Source: Streptomyces iranensis (GTDB lineage: Bacteria; Actinomycetota; Actinomycetes; Streptomycetales; Streptomycetaceae). From it: 64,000 bases of DNA. A program made the translations under genes and the position numbers. Below, piece by piece: positions 15,826 to 23,745 of the stretch. Every line of letters begins with the position of its first letter. The stretch's first letter is position 1. Below the pieces are notes generated by a model. It worked only from the letters and a program-made list of their open reading frames with translations, had not been told where the DNA came from and ran no database searches. The DNA is taken from NCBI RefSeq assembly GCF_017874715.1, contig NZ_JAGGLR010000003.1:1-64000 (forward strand). Direction: 5' to 3'.

Positions 15826-16670
15826 CGTGACATCGCCTCCTCACAGGCTCGCTCGATCAGATTGCGGATGAGGTGCTTGCGGTAGTCGCCGCTGCCGCCT
15901 CCGTCGCTCGGCGGATCCACGGCGGAGGCCGCCGCCTCCGCGCAGTCCCGGAACGAGCCGCCGGCCGCCAGCACGGCCTCCGCCTCGGGCACGCGTACCG
16001 GCATCGCGGCGACACCGCCCAGAGCCACCCGGCCGCCGCGGACGTCCCCGCCGTCGGTCGCCAGATCGACCGCGGCGGAGACGATGGCGAAGTCTCCGCG
16101 GCGCTCGGCGAACTCGGTGAGCGCCGCGTGCGGCGCGGGGCGGGGGAAGACGATCTCCACGAGGATCTCGTCGGGGTCCAGGGCGGTGGTGTAGTAGCCG
16201 AAGAAGAACTCACCGGCCGGGATGCGCCGCCGCCCGCGCGGGCTGTGGGCCACGAACTCGGCGTCGAGCAGCACGGCCAGCAGACACCACTCGGCGGTCG
16301 AGTCGGCGTGCGCGATACTGCCGCCCACGGTGCCCCGGGTCCGGATCGGCAGATGTCCGATCCATCGCATGGCATCGCGAATGACCTGGAAACCCGCCCC
16401 GAGCCGGTCCGCGGGCGCGGTCTCCACCGTGTGATGGGTGGTGAGCGCCCCGATGTGCAGCCCGCCGTCGGCCTCGACCCCGAGGTGGTCGAGTTCGCGC
16501 AGGCCGCCGATGTCGACCAGATGCCCCGGGCGGGCCAGCCGGAAGTTCATCATCGCGACCAGGCTCTGGCCGCCGGCGATGACCTTGGCCTCGTCGGACA
16601 GTTCGGCCAGGAGTGCCGTGGCGCCCTCGACGTCGCGCGCTCGGTGGTACTGGAAGGGAGCGGGCTTCAT
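15822..16670 (-). CDS. Molybdenum hydroxylase, FAD-binding medium subunit
   Basis: The 282-residue CoxM-like subunit has the FAD pyrophosphate motifs IAGGQSLVAMMNFRLARP (about residues 31-48) and TVGGSIAHADSTAE (about 113-126), followed by a CO_deh_flav_C domain. It accepts electrons from the 2Fe-2S subunit. With the genes downstream it makes a three-subunit hydroxylase. Presence of this flavin subunit separates the system from NicAB of Pseudomonas, which hands electrons to cytochromes. It lies 57 bp downstream of the transporter gene. Confidence 0.92.
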   Translation of the reverse strand: MKPAPFQYHRARDVEGATALLAELSDEAKVIAGGQSLVAMMNFRLARPGHLVDIGGLRELDHLGVEADGGLHIGALTTHHTVETAPADRLGAGFQVIRDAMRWIGHLPIRTRGTVGGSIAHADSTAEWCLLAVLLDAEFVAHSPRGRRRIPAGEFFFGYYTTALDPDEILVEIVFPRPAPHAALTEFAERRGDFAIVSAAVDLATDGGDVRGGRVALGGVAAMPVRVPEAEAVLAAGGSFRDCAEAAASAVDPPSDGGGSGDYRKHLIRNLIERACEEAMSR

Positions 16671-16727
16671 GTTTCTCCTGTCGTTTCGAAGGGCGGTCCG
16701 GGCAGTCCGGTCGGAGCGGGCCGCCCT

Positions 16728-18131
16728 TCAGCGCACCGGCTGACCGACGGCCGGCTCCGGGGACGCGGGGGCGGGCACCGCGGTCGGGTCGTCCTCGTCG
16801 AGGTCGCGTCCCTTTGTCTCGGGCGCCGCGAACGCCGTCCAGATGACGGCCCCCAGGACGGCCGCGGCCAGTACCCCGAAGGTCAGCGGCAACCCCAGCA
16901 GCGGCCACATCACCGAGCCGAACAGCATCGGGGCGAAGCCGGTGAGCGCCCGGCTGAACGAGGACGCCCAGCCGAAACCGCTGGCCCGCAGCGTTGTCGG
17001 GTACAGCTCGGAGGCGTAGGCGTACATGGCGGGGATGGTCAGCTGCATCAGGAAGCCGAAGACGCCGATGGCCACGATGGAACCCGTCGGCATGCGCATC
17101 ACCAGCGCGAACACCACCAGTGCGAGCGAGGCGATCGGGGCCGAGACCCCTATGAGCCACTTCCGGCCGACCGCGTCCACCAGCACCGTGGAGGTCAGGA
17201 CGCCGACGATGCCGACCGCGCTCATCAGCGTGGTGCTCATGAAGGCGGCCGTGTCGCCGAGGCCCTCCTCCTTGAGGATGGACGGCAGCCAGCTCAGGGC
17301 CGCGTAGTACACCAGCATGACGGTGGCGAAGAGCAGCCAGGCGGCGGAGGTGATGCGCGGGCTGAACTTCCAGACCGCGCGCAGCTGTTCGAGCGCGGCG
17401 CGGGGGCCGTTCCCCCCTGCCTCGGGCACCGGGGCGGGGATGACGTACGGCTCGGCGGGCGCACCCGTGCGGGCCACCAGATCGTCGATGACGACCCGCG
17501 CCTCGGCTTCCCTGCCCTTCTTGCTGAGGTAGACGGGCGACTCCGGCACACCCCTGCGCACCCAGAACAGCAGCAGCGCCGGAACGCTCATCACGCTGAG
17601 CATCCACCGCCAGTTGCCTTCGAGGGACAGCATGGCCGTCGAGACCAGACCGCACAGGGTCACGCCGATCGGCCACCAGGCGTCCAGCGCGGTCAGTACG
17701 CGTCCGCGGTACTTCGTCGGGGAGAACTCCGCCACCAGGGCGTAGTCGACGGGAACACAACCGCCGAGGCCGACACCCGCGATGAAGCGCAGGGCGAGGA
17801 AGATCCCGTAGTTCGGGGCCAGGGCACCGGCCACCGAGAACACCGCGAAGATCAGCAAGGTGACGCTGAAGGACTTCTTGCGTCCGATGCGGTCGGCGAT
17901 CGCGCCCCAGGTCACCGCGCCCACGGCCATGCCCACCAGATTGGCGGTGGCCACCAGACCTCGCTGGGATAGGGAGAGGTGGAAGTGGTCGCCCAACAGC
18001 GGCATCAGGAAGCCGTTGAGGGCGATGTCATAGGCGTCGAAGAGGTAGCCGAGGCCGCCGATGATGAAGATCCTGCCCTGGACCCCCCATCTCCATGGGA
18101 GGTCCTGGACGATTTGGTCGCCTGTTTTCAC
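16728..18131 (-). CDS. MFS transporter, probable nicotinate or pyridine-acid importer
   Basis: The 467-residue protein has about 12 membrane segments in two halves, with the MFS loop motif GAIADRIGRKKSF (about residues 75-87) and its second copy VDAVGRKWLIG. It also has RFIAGVGLGGCVPVDYAL after TM4. It resembles sugar/aromatic-acid symporters (SV2-like and AAHS groups). The N-terminal FDAYDIALNGFLMPLL carries acidic residues seen in acid:proton symporters. Its place between nicC and the hydroxylase genes suggests uptake of nicotinate. The substrate is inferred only. Confidence 0.85.
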   Translation of the reverse strand: MKTGDQIVQDLPWRWGVQGRIFIIGGLGYLFDAYDIALNGFLMPLLGDHFHLSLSQRGLVATANLVGMAVGAVTWGAIADRIGRKKSFSVTLLIFAVFSVAGALAPNYGIFLALRFIAGVGLGGCVPVDYALVAEFSPTKYRGRVLTALDAWWPIGVTLCGLVSTAMLSLEGNWRWMLSVMSVPALLLFWVRRGVPESPVYLSKKGREAEARVVIDDLVARTGAPAEPYVIPAPVPEAGGNGPRAALEQLRAVWKFSPRITSAAWLLFATVMLVYYAALSWLPSILKEEGLGDTAAFMSTTLMSAVGIVGVLTSTVLVDAVGRKWLIGVSAPIASLALVVFALVMRMPTGSIVAIGVFGFLMQLTIPAMYAYASELYPTTLRASGFGWASSFSRALTGFAPMLFGSVMWPLLGLPLTFGVLAAAVLGAVIWTAFAAPETKGRDLDEDDPTAVPAPASPEPAVGQPVR

Positions 18132-18248
18132 TGTCGCTCCACGGGGGTGTTCGGGGATGTGCCCGCGCGGGGCGACACCGAGGTGGATGAGCGGGAAGCG
18201 GCCCCGGAGGGGGCGGGTGATGAGCGGGAGGGGGAGGGGAGGGTCCGG

Positions 18249-19520
18249 TCAGCGGGCGAAGCGGTAGTCGAAGGCGCCCAGGTCCGGGTCGTCGAGCGGG
18301 CTGCCGCTCCACAACCAGTGGTAGGAGACGTCGGATTCGCCGTCGAAGCCGCGCCGCAGCAGGGCGTCCCTGGCCTCCTGCTGTGGACCGTCGGGATAGT
18401 GGTAGAAGGTCTTGTTCTGCAGTGAGGCGTCCTGGACCATGCCGGCGTGCTTGGCTCGCCGGTCCACATAGCGTCGCAGCGCGCCCTCGACGCCGTCGGC
18501 GTTGATCCGGCCCAGCTCCTCGGCCAGTACGGCGGCGTCCTCCATGGCCTGGGAGGCCCCCTGGGCCTGGTAGGGCAGCATGGCGTGGCAGGCGTCGCCC
18601 ATGAGGGCCATGCGGCCGTCCATCCAGACCGGGTCGCGCCGGCGGTGGTAGAGGGCGAAGGAGAGCACGTCCTCCTTGGCCTTGGACAGCATGGCCGCCG
18701 CCCGGTCGTCCCAGCCCTCGTACGCGTTCACCAGGTCTTCCGCGGTGGCCGAGCCGGTCCACTTCTCGGCGACCTCGTCCGTGCACGGGACGCAGCCGAC
18801 GACGTTGAGGTACTCGCCGCCGCGGATCATGTAGTGGACCAGGTGCCGGTCGGGGCCGTACCAGATGGTGCTCTGGAAGCGGTCCATCAAGAAGCGGGTG
18901 GCCGGGTCGGCGGCGATGAGGTCGCCGGGGATGAGGGCCCGGAAAGCCATCTCGCCGGAGAACAGCAGGGTGTCCGGGAGGCCCATGAGGTCGCGGACCC
19001 GGGAACGGATGCCGTCGGCGCCGATCAGCACGTCGGCCTCGAAGCGCCGGCCGTCGTCGGTCACGGCCGCGGGGCGGCGGGGGTCGCTCCGGTCCAGTTC
19101 GCCGACCCGGCTCGAGGTGTGCAGTGCGACCACCGGGCCGGGGCCGGTCGGGTCGACGCAGGCCTCGGTGAGGACACCGTGCAGATCGGCCCGGTGGTAG
19201 TGCCAGTACGGCGCGTTGTAGTGCTGCTTGACGTAGTCACCGAGCTGGGTCAGCCCGATGATGCTGCCGTCCTTCCACCGGCGCCGCACCTGGTCCTGGG
19301 GCTCGGTGTGGATGGCCTCCAGTTGCTTGCGCAGCCCCAGCCCGAGCAGGACCCGGCTCGCGTTGGGCGCTGTTTGGATACCCGCGCCGATCTCGCCGAA
19401 CCGCGGTGCCTGCTCCAGCACGGTCACGTGATGGCCGCGCTGCCGCAGCGACAGCGCGGCGGTCATTCCGCCGAGCCCGCCGCCGACGATGACGACGTCG
19501 AGGGATTGGGTGGATGCCAT
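18249..19520 (-). CDS. nicC: FAD-dependent 6-hydroxynicotinate 3-monooxygenase
   Basis: The 423-residue flavoprotein of the salicylate hydroxylase class has the Rossmann motif VVIVGGGLGGMTAA (residues 9-22), the DG motif VLIGADGIRSRVR and the GD motif MGDACHAMLPYQAQGASQAMED. NicC decarboxylates and hydroxylates 6-hydroxynicotinate to 2,5-dihydroxypyridine using NADH. It is about 40 residues longer than Pseudomonas NicC at the C-terminus. The ATG at 19520 is chosen as it directly precedes the FAD motif and has GAGAAGATGG context. Similar enzymes act on salicylate, so the call depends on adjacency to nicX, 31 bp away. Confidence 0.85.
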   Translation of the reverse strand: MASTQSLDVVIVGGGLGGMTAALSLRQRGHHVTVLEQAPRFGEIGAGIQTAPNASRVLLGLGLRKQLEAIHTEPQDQVRRRWKDGSIIGLTQLGDYVKQHYNAPYWHYHRADLHGVLTEACVDPTGPGPVVALHTSSRVGELDRSDPRRPAAVTDDGRRFEADVLIGADGIRSRVRDLMGLPDTLLFSGEMAFRALIPGDLIAADPATRFLMDRFQSTIWYGPDRHLVHYMIRGGEYLNVVGCVPCTDEVAEKWTGSATAEDLVNAYEGWDDRAAAMLSKAKEDVLSFALYHRRRDPVWMDGRMALMGDACHAMLPYQAQGASQAMEDAAVLAEELGRINADGVEGALRRYVDRRAKHAGMVQDASLQNKTFYHYPDGPQQEARDALLRRGFDGESDVSYHWLWSGSPLDDPDLGAFDYRFAR

Positions 19521-19551
19521 CTTCTCTCCAGATGCAGGTGCGGCGGCGGGA

Positions 19552-20583
19552 TCAGTAGTCGACGAGTCGGCCCGCGGTGACGACGTCCTGGCCGTCGACG
19601 GAGACGGTGCAGCCGCGCATGGCGATGTCGACGTGCGCATACGATTCGCGCTCGAGTACGGGGTGGGGTCCGGTGGACCACAGGAAGTTCCCGGCGAACG
19701 CCCGCGCGTCCATGCCCATCAGCTCTTCCTTGCCGTACAGGGCGGTGGCGAACCAGTCGGCGGTGCGCATCAGGCCCCAGCCCATATGGGACAGGCTGCG
19801 TCCCCATTCGTCGTTCGCGTCGTCGAAGAAGGTGTTGAGCAGGTGGGCCTCGGCGCCACCGGACACCTTCTCGATGTTCCCGCCCGCGATCTCCAGAGTG
19901 ACCGGCTGACGTACGTACTCCTTGAACGGCAGCAGGATGTCGCCCTCGGAGAGCACGATCCGGCCCTCGGAGAACCGCGGCCAGCACAGGACCATGGTGC
20001 TCGGCCAGTGGTCCCAGCGGCCCGGGTCGTCGGCGAAGCCCACCTGGAACTCCGGCTTGGCGCCCGGCAGTTCGATGGTCAGGTCGGTGCCGGCCTCGGA
20101 GGTCACCCGCATGACGGACGCGCTCTTCAGCAGGTTGACGCCCTTGAGCACCTCCGCCTTGTCCTCCGGCTTGGGCAGATTGCGGACGAGTACGTCGGGG
20201 GCGTCGCACACGAAGAGGATGCGGGTGCCCGTCCGCATGATCTCCTGCTGGAGCGGGGCGTGGATGAAGCCCTCCCGGGTGAGGTCCACGACGAGGTCGG
20301 CGGCCTTGAGCAGGTCCTGCGCCGCGGTGTCGCCGAGCACCGCGCTCAGGCCGGGTCCGGCGCCGGTGCGGGTGCTGTCCGAAGGCGACGGGTTGCCGCC
20401 GGGGACCGTGGCGGCGATGACATGCGCGCCGCAGGCTTTGGCCGCGCCGAAGGCGGCCGCCACGTAGTCGCCGCGGCTGGTGGGCTCGGACAGGACGACG
20501 ACGTGCTCATCGGGCTTGAGCTTGCACAGCTTCAGCTCCTGGGTGAACGCGTCGAGCAGGTCAACGGAGGTGAGGTCGAGCAT
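19552..20583 (-). CDS. nicX: 2,5-dihydroxypyridine 5,6-dioxygenase
   Basis: The 343-residue enzyme opens the ring of 2,5-dihydroxypyridine to N-formylmaleamate. It belongs to the NicX family (about 350 residues, related to leucyl aminopeptidase T fold) rather than to classical extradiol dioxygenases. The iron ligands are visible as His266 (SLSHMGWG) with His317 and Asp319 (SYAHVDIAMRG), in line with the His-His-Asp site reported for NicX. GGAGCG precedes the ATG. It is the first gene of the minus-strand cluster, so the region 20584-21000 should hold the main nic promoter. Confidence 0.92.
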   Translation of the reverse strand: MLDLTSVDLLDAFTQELKLCKLKPDEHVVVLSEPTSRGDYVAAAFGAAKACGAHVIAATVPGGNPSPSDSTRTGAGPGLSAVLGDTAAQDLLKAADLVVDLTREGFIHAPLQQEIMRTGTRILFVCDAPDVLVRNLPKPEDKAEVLKGVNLLKSASVMRVTSEAGTDLTIELPGAKPEFQVGFADDPGRWDHWPSTMVLCWPRFSEGRIVLSEGDILLPFKEYVRQPVTLEIAGGNIEKVSGGAEAHLLNTFFDDANDEWGRSLSHMGWGLMRTADWFATALYGKEELMGMDARAFAGNFLWSTGPHPVLERESYAHVDIAMRGCTVSVDGQDVVTAGRLVDY

Positions 20584-21231
20584 GTCTCGCTCCTGGGGAG
20601 GGGGAAGGTGGCAGACGGCGATCGCGCGATTTGGGCAGGCGTAGGGGTATGGATCCAGCCATGCGGCCAGGTGGCTTCATGGGGAGACGCGGGTCTCACT
20701 GGCGCCGCCGACGCAATTAATCCGAACGCGTACGATCTGGGTCTGGCAAGGGGTTCGGCCGAACTTTTTTGTGATCAGTCCGCCTCCCGGGGTGGCCGCG
20801 GAGGGCAGGGCGACCCTGCTGACCTTGTATTTTCCCCGGATGTCGGCCGTCTTTCCCGACTTTACGAAGATGAACGAAAGATGATTGCGGCTGGCGTGAA
20901 GCCTTGCGCCGAGAGTTCGTACGTGCTCGGATGGTTTCTGTTCACATCCGGACTGCGTGCCCTGAGCTGCCTCGCGATGGCTGGTTCTGGGCGGCGCGCC
21001 GCTGCCAAGGAGGGTTCCGATGGTCATTCCCCGCGCCCCTCGGCGCACCGCCGTCGCGGTGCGCATGGCCCTGTCTGGCGCAACGCCGCTCAGCAGATCG
21101 GCGGAAGCCGGCCGGAGGCGCCCCGAAGGGGCGCGGGGCTGTATCGATACGCGGCTCCGCCGCGGGGCGCGATCGGCCACGACGGCGCCGCAGTGGGTCG
21201 ACGGCAGGTCGGGGCGCTTCCGGCGGAGCGC
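20584..21231. other. Non-coding region upstream of nicX
   Basis: This 648-bp stretch has no convincing gene. It holds an AT-rich block (gcaattaatc at 20713-20722), the 12-bp palindrome GTTCGGCCGAAC (20753-20764), and a second low-GC patch around 20840-20890. All are candidates for nic promoter or operator sites. At 21007-21022 a full Shine-Dalgarno (AAGGAGG) is followed at 6 bases by an ATG, but the frame soon runs into a repeat. The last 110 bp hold that repeat (21119-21195). Confidence 0.6.
21119..21195. repeat. Streptomyces-type intergenic repeat element
   Basis: The segment from GGCGCCCCGAAGGGGCGCGG through GCTGTATCGATAC, CGGCTCCGCCGCGGGGCGCG to GGCCACGACGGCGCCGCAG closely recalls a repeat often found between Streptomyces genes. 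It contains two hairpins, GCCCCGAAGGGGC and GCGGCTCCGCCGC. It lies just beyond the stop of the minus-strand DinB gene, so it may also end that transcript. Confidence 0.55.
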
Positions 21232-21747
21232 CTATTCGCCGGTGACGCCGTCGATCCGCTCGCGGATGAGGTCGGCGTGGCCGTTGTGGCGGGCGTACTC
21301 CTCGATCATGTGCAGATAGATCCAGCGCAGGTTGTAGTCCCCGCGGACGGGACGGCTGACCACGTCGTCCAGGGAGCGGCCCGCGGCGGCCTCCTTGGCC
21401 TTGGCGATCTCCTCCCGCCAGATGGCGAAGGCGGCCTCCGGGGTGTCCTCGTCGGTGAGGTGGAACTCCCCGTCCGGGTCCTCCTCGCTGTACCAGATCG
21501 GCGCTATGTCCTGCTGGGCGAGCACCCGGCGGAACCAGCTCCGCTCGACCTCGGCCATATGCCGTACGAGGCCGAGCAGGGTCAGCCCGGACGGCGGTGC
21601 CGACGCCTCGCGCAGCTGCTTGTCGTCCAGGCCCTCGCACTTGAGGGCGAGGGTCGCGCGGTGGAAGTCCAGCCACCCCTCCAGGCTGGTGCGTTCATCG
21701 GCGGTCCGGGGCGGGTCGGGACGTTCTGTGGTTGTCATGGCGGTCAT
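21232..21747 (-). CDS. DinB family protein (DUF664)
   Basis: The 171-residue four-helix-bundle protein has the DUF664/DinB metal-site histidines at HRATL (about residue 28), [12 protein letters not shown] (about 63) and [13 protein letters not shown] near the C-terminus. DinB-like proteins include thiol-dependent S-transferases (mycothiol or bacillithiol). In actinomycetes, mycothiol-dependent activity is possible. The start is either 21747 or 21738, both ATG with weak ribosome binding sites. A close relative is cut by the window end at 63685-64000. Confidence 0.85.
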   Translation of the reverse strand: MTAMTTTERPDPPRTADERTSLEGWLDFHRATLALKCEGLDDKQLREASAPPSGLTLLGLVRHMAEVERSWFRRVLAQQDIAPIWYSEEDPDGEFHLTDEDTPEAAFAIWREEIAKAKEAAAGRSLDDVVSRPVRGDYNLRWIYLHMIEEYARHNGHADLIRERIDGVTGE

Positions 21748-21779
21748 GATGGTGGCGCCGCCGCCATGACCGCCACGCG

Positions 21780-22436
21780 TTATTCGCCCAGCATCCCGCG
21801 CAGCAGCTCCCCGAACCCGGTGCGCAGTGCCGCGCGGTCGGGTACGGCGTCGTGGTCGGCGCCCGCGGCGCAGCTGAACATCAGTCCCTCGCACCAGGCC
21901 ACCAGGGCCCGCGCATGCCGCCGGGGCTCGGTGGAGCCGAGCGCCGCCATCATCGCCTCGAGCGGCTCCCGGAAGCCGCGCCCCGTGGCGTCGTAGAACT
22001 CCCGCAGCTCGGGGCGGCGGGTCGCCTCCAGCGCGAGCTCGTAGCGGGCGATCAGCAGATCGCGCTGGGTGGTGAGCGAGCGGTGCAGGGCGAGCGCGAG
22101 CGCGTCGGCCAGCGCCGCGACCGGATCGGTTCCCTCCGGTGCCGCGCCGGCGGGGCCCGGCATCTCGTCGGGCGCCAGCACCTCCGCCTCCCGCTGGGCC
22201 AGCCGCCGGACCGCCGCCTTGAGCAGGGCGGCGCGGGTCCGGGCGTGGTTGGAGGTCGAGCCGAGCGGCAGCCCGGCCGCCTCGTCCACCGCGCGGTGCG
22301 TCAGCCCCCGCATCCCGCGCTCGGCCAGCAGCGCCAGCGCGGTGTCGGCGATCAGCTCGGCGCGGGACGCTCCGGACGCGGAGGCGGCGGACGGGGCGGC
22401 GCCGGAAGCGGAGGCGGCGGTTCGATCAGCGGTCAT
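21780..22436 (-). CDS. TetR/AcrR family regulator
   Basis: The 218-residue regulator has an N-terminal HTH (residues 24-70: [39 protein letters not shown]), preceded by an Ala/Ser-rich leader of about 22 residues, and a TetR ligand domain with [12 protein letters not shown] near residue 185. It diverges from a FAD monooxygenase gene. Two 14-bp palindromes lie in between, which fits autoregulation and control of the monooxygenase. Confidence 0.9.
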   Translation of the reverse strand: MTADRTAASASGAAPSAASASGASRAELIADTALALLAERGMRGLTHRAVDEAAGLPLGSTSNHARTRAALLKAAVRRLAQREAEVLAPDEMPGPAGAAPEGTDPVAALADALALALHRSLTTQRDLLIARYELALEATRRPELREFYDATGRGFREPLEAMMAALGSTEPRRHARALVAWCEGLMFSCAAGADHDAVPDRAALRTGFGELLRGMLGE

Positions 22437-22466
22437 GGGGTCAACCTAAGCCCATCCGCCACTCGC

Positions 22467-22480
22467 ACTACGGATGTAGT
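22467..22480. promoter_or_regulatory. TetR operator 1, ACTAC-N4-GTAGT
   Basis: ACTAC, spacer GGAT, GTAGT forms a perfect inverted repeat in the divergent region between the TetR and monooxygenase genes. The same arms recur 27 bp downstream (centre to centre), on nearly the same face of the helix for 2.5 turns apart. Confidence 0.8.
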
Positions 22481-22493
22481 AACGTAAGTGAGT

Positions 22494-22507
22494 ACTACAC
22501 CTGTAGT
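22494..22507. promoter_or_regulatory. TetR operator 2, ACTAC-N4-GTAGT
   Basis: This second copy has the same arms with the different spacer ACCT, which shows that the arms, not the spacer, are under selection. It ends 15 bases before the monooxygenase ATG, just upstream of its ribosome binding site, so a bound repressor would block transcription of that gene. Confidence 0.8.
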
Positions 22508-22522
22508 GCACTTGGAGGAGTC

Positions 22523-23722
22523 ATGCAGCAGCCCCGTGCCGTCGTCATCGGTGCCGGAGTCGGCGGGCTCACCGCCGCCGCGGCCCTGCACCGTCGTGGC
22601 TGGTCCGTCACCGTCCTGGAGCGGGCCGCCCGTCTCGAGCCGGTCGGCGCCGGAATCTCGCTCGCCGCCAACTCCCAGCGCGCCCTGGACGCCATCGACC
22701 TCGGCGACGACGTGCGCGCGCTCGCCGCCTGGCAGGGCGGCGGCGGACTGCGCACCCCCGGCGGCCGCTGGCTCTCCCGGATGGACAGCGCCACGACGGC
22801 CGAGCGCTTCGGCGGCCCGCTGGTCCTCCTCCACCGGGCCACCCTCGTCGACCTGCTCGTCTCCCGGCTGCCCCAGGGCGTGGTCCGCACCGGGGCCGCC
22901 GCCCGGCTGGCCGACCCCGGCGCCGCCGGCCGCCCGGCCCGGGTGACCACCGGGGACGGCGACCACGAGGCGGACCTCGTCATCGCCGCCGACGGCATCG
23001 ACTCGGCCGTCCGCCGTACGCTCTTCCCGGACCATCCCGGGCCCCGCTACGCCGGATTCACCACCTGGCGCGTCGTCATCCCCGCCCCCGACCGGCCGTT
23101 CGAGCCGCACGAGACCTGGGGGAGAGGCCGGATCTGGGGCACCCAGCCGCTCAAGGACGGCCGGGTCTACGCCTACGCGGCGGCCGTCGCCCCGCCCGGC
23201 GGCCGGGCCCCGGACGACGAGCGGTCCGAACTGCTGCGGCAATACGGCGACTGGCACAGCCCCATTCCCGACATCCTCGCCGCCGTCGCGCCCCAGGACG
23301 TGCTGCGCCATGACATCCGGTCCATGGCCGAGCCCCTGCCCGCCTACCACCGGGGCCGGGTCGCCCTCCTCGGCGACGCCGCCCACGCGATGGCCCCCAC
23401 CATGGGGCAGGGCGGCAACCAGGCCATCGAGGACGCCGTCGTCCTCGCCCACCATCTGGCCCCCGAGATCACCGACCCCTCCGCCGCCCTGGCCGCCTAC
23501 ACCCACGACCGGCTGCCCCGCACCATGGACGTGGTACGCCGCTCGGCGCGCACCGCCCGCATGATCACCCTCACCAGCGCCCCCGCCGTCGCCCTCCGCG
23601 ACGCCGCGATCGCCGCCGTCGGCCGCATCGCCCCCGGGCTGGCCCTCCGCTCCTTCGACGGCATCGCCGACTGGCGTCCGCCCACCCCCACGTATCCTGC
23701 GGGGGCACGGCGGAAGGCATGA
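22523..23722 (+). CDS. FAD-dependent aromatic-type monooxygenase
   Basis: The 399-residue flavoprotein has the Rossmann motif VVIGAGVGGLTAAAAL (residues 7-22), the DG motif VIAADGIDSAVRR and the GD motif LLGDAAHAMAPTMGQGGNQAIEDA. It belongs to the PHBH/salicylate hydroxylase class, which hydroxylates aromatic or polyketide substrates with NAD(P)H. GGAGGA precedes the ATG. The divergent TetR likely controls it. Similar TetR-controlled enzymes can inactivate antibiotics (rifampicin or tetracycline monooxygenases), but nothing here identifies the substrate. Confidence 0.88.
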   Translation: MQQPRAVVIGAGVGGLTAAAALHRRGWSVTVLERAARLEPVGAGISLAANSQRALDAIDLGDDVRALAAWQGGGGLRTPGGRWLSRMDSATTAERFGGPLVLLHRATLVDLLVSRLPQGVVRTGAAARLADPGAAGRPARVTTGDGDHEADLVIAADGIDSAVRRTLFPDHPGPRYAGFTTWRVVIPAPDRPFEPHETWGRGRIWGTQPLKDGRVYAYAAAVAPPGGRAPDDERSELLRQYGDWHSPIPDILAAVAPQDVLRHDIRSMAEPLPAYHRGRVALLGDAAHAMAPTMGQGGNQAIEDAVVLAHHLAPEITDPSAALAAYTHDRLPRTMDVVRRSARTARMITLTSAPAVALRDAAIAAVGRIAPGLALRSFDGIADWRPPTPTYPAGARRKA

Positions 23723-23745
23723 TCGGAAGAGACCGGGGAGAACAT

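Noticed and set aside
13492..15885. Long open frame (about 797 codons) on the plus strand opposite the molybdenum hydroxylase large subunit
   Set aside because: It mirrors a gene with complete family motifs. Antisense frames stay open in very GC-rich coding DNA. Its translation is Gly/Val/His-rich and matches no family.
9860..20583. Cluster read as a picolinate pathway
   Set aside because: Picolinate breakdown needs a decarboxylase for 3,6-dihydroxypicolinate, which is absent. A NicC-type decarboxylating monooxygenase next to nicX fits nicotinate better, though the substrate remains untested.
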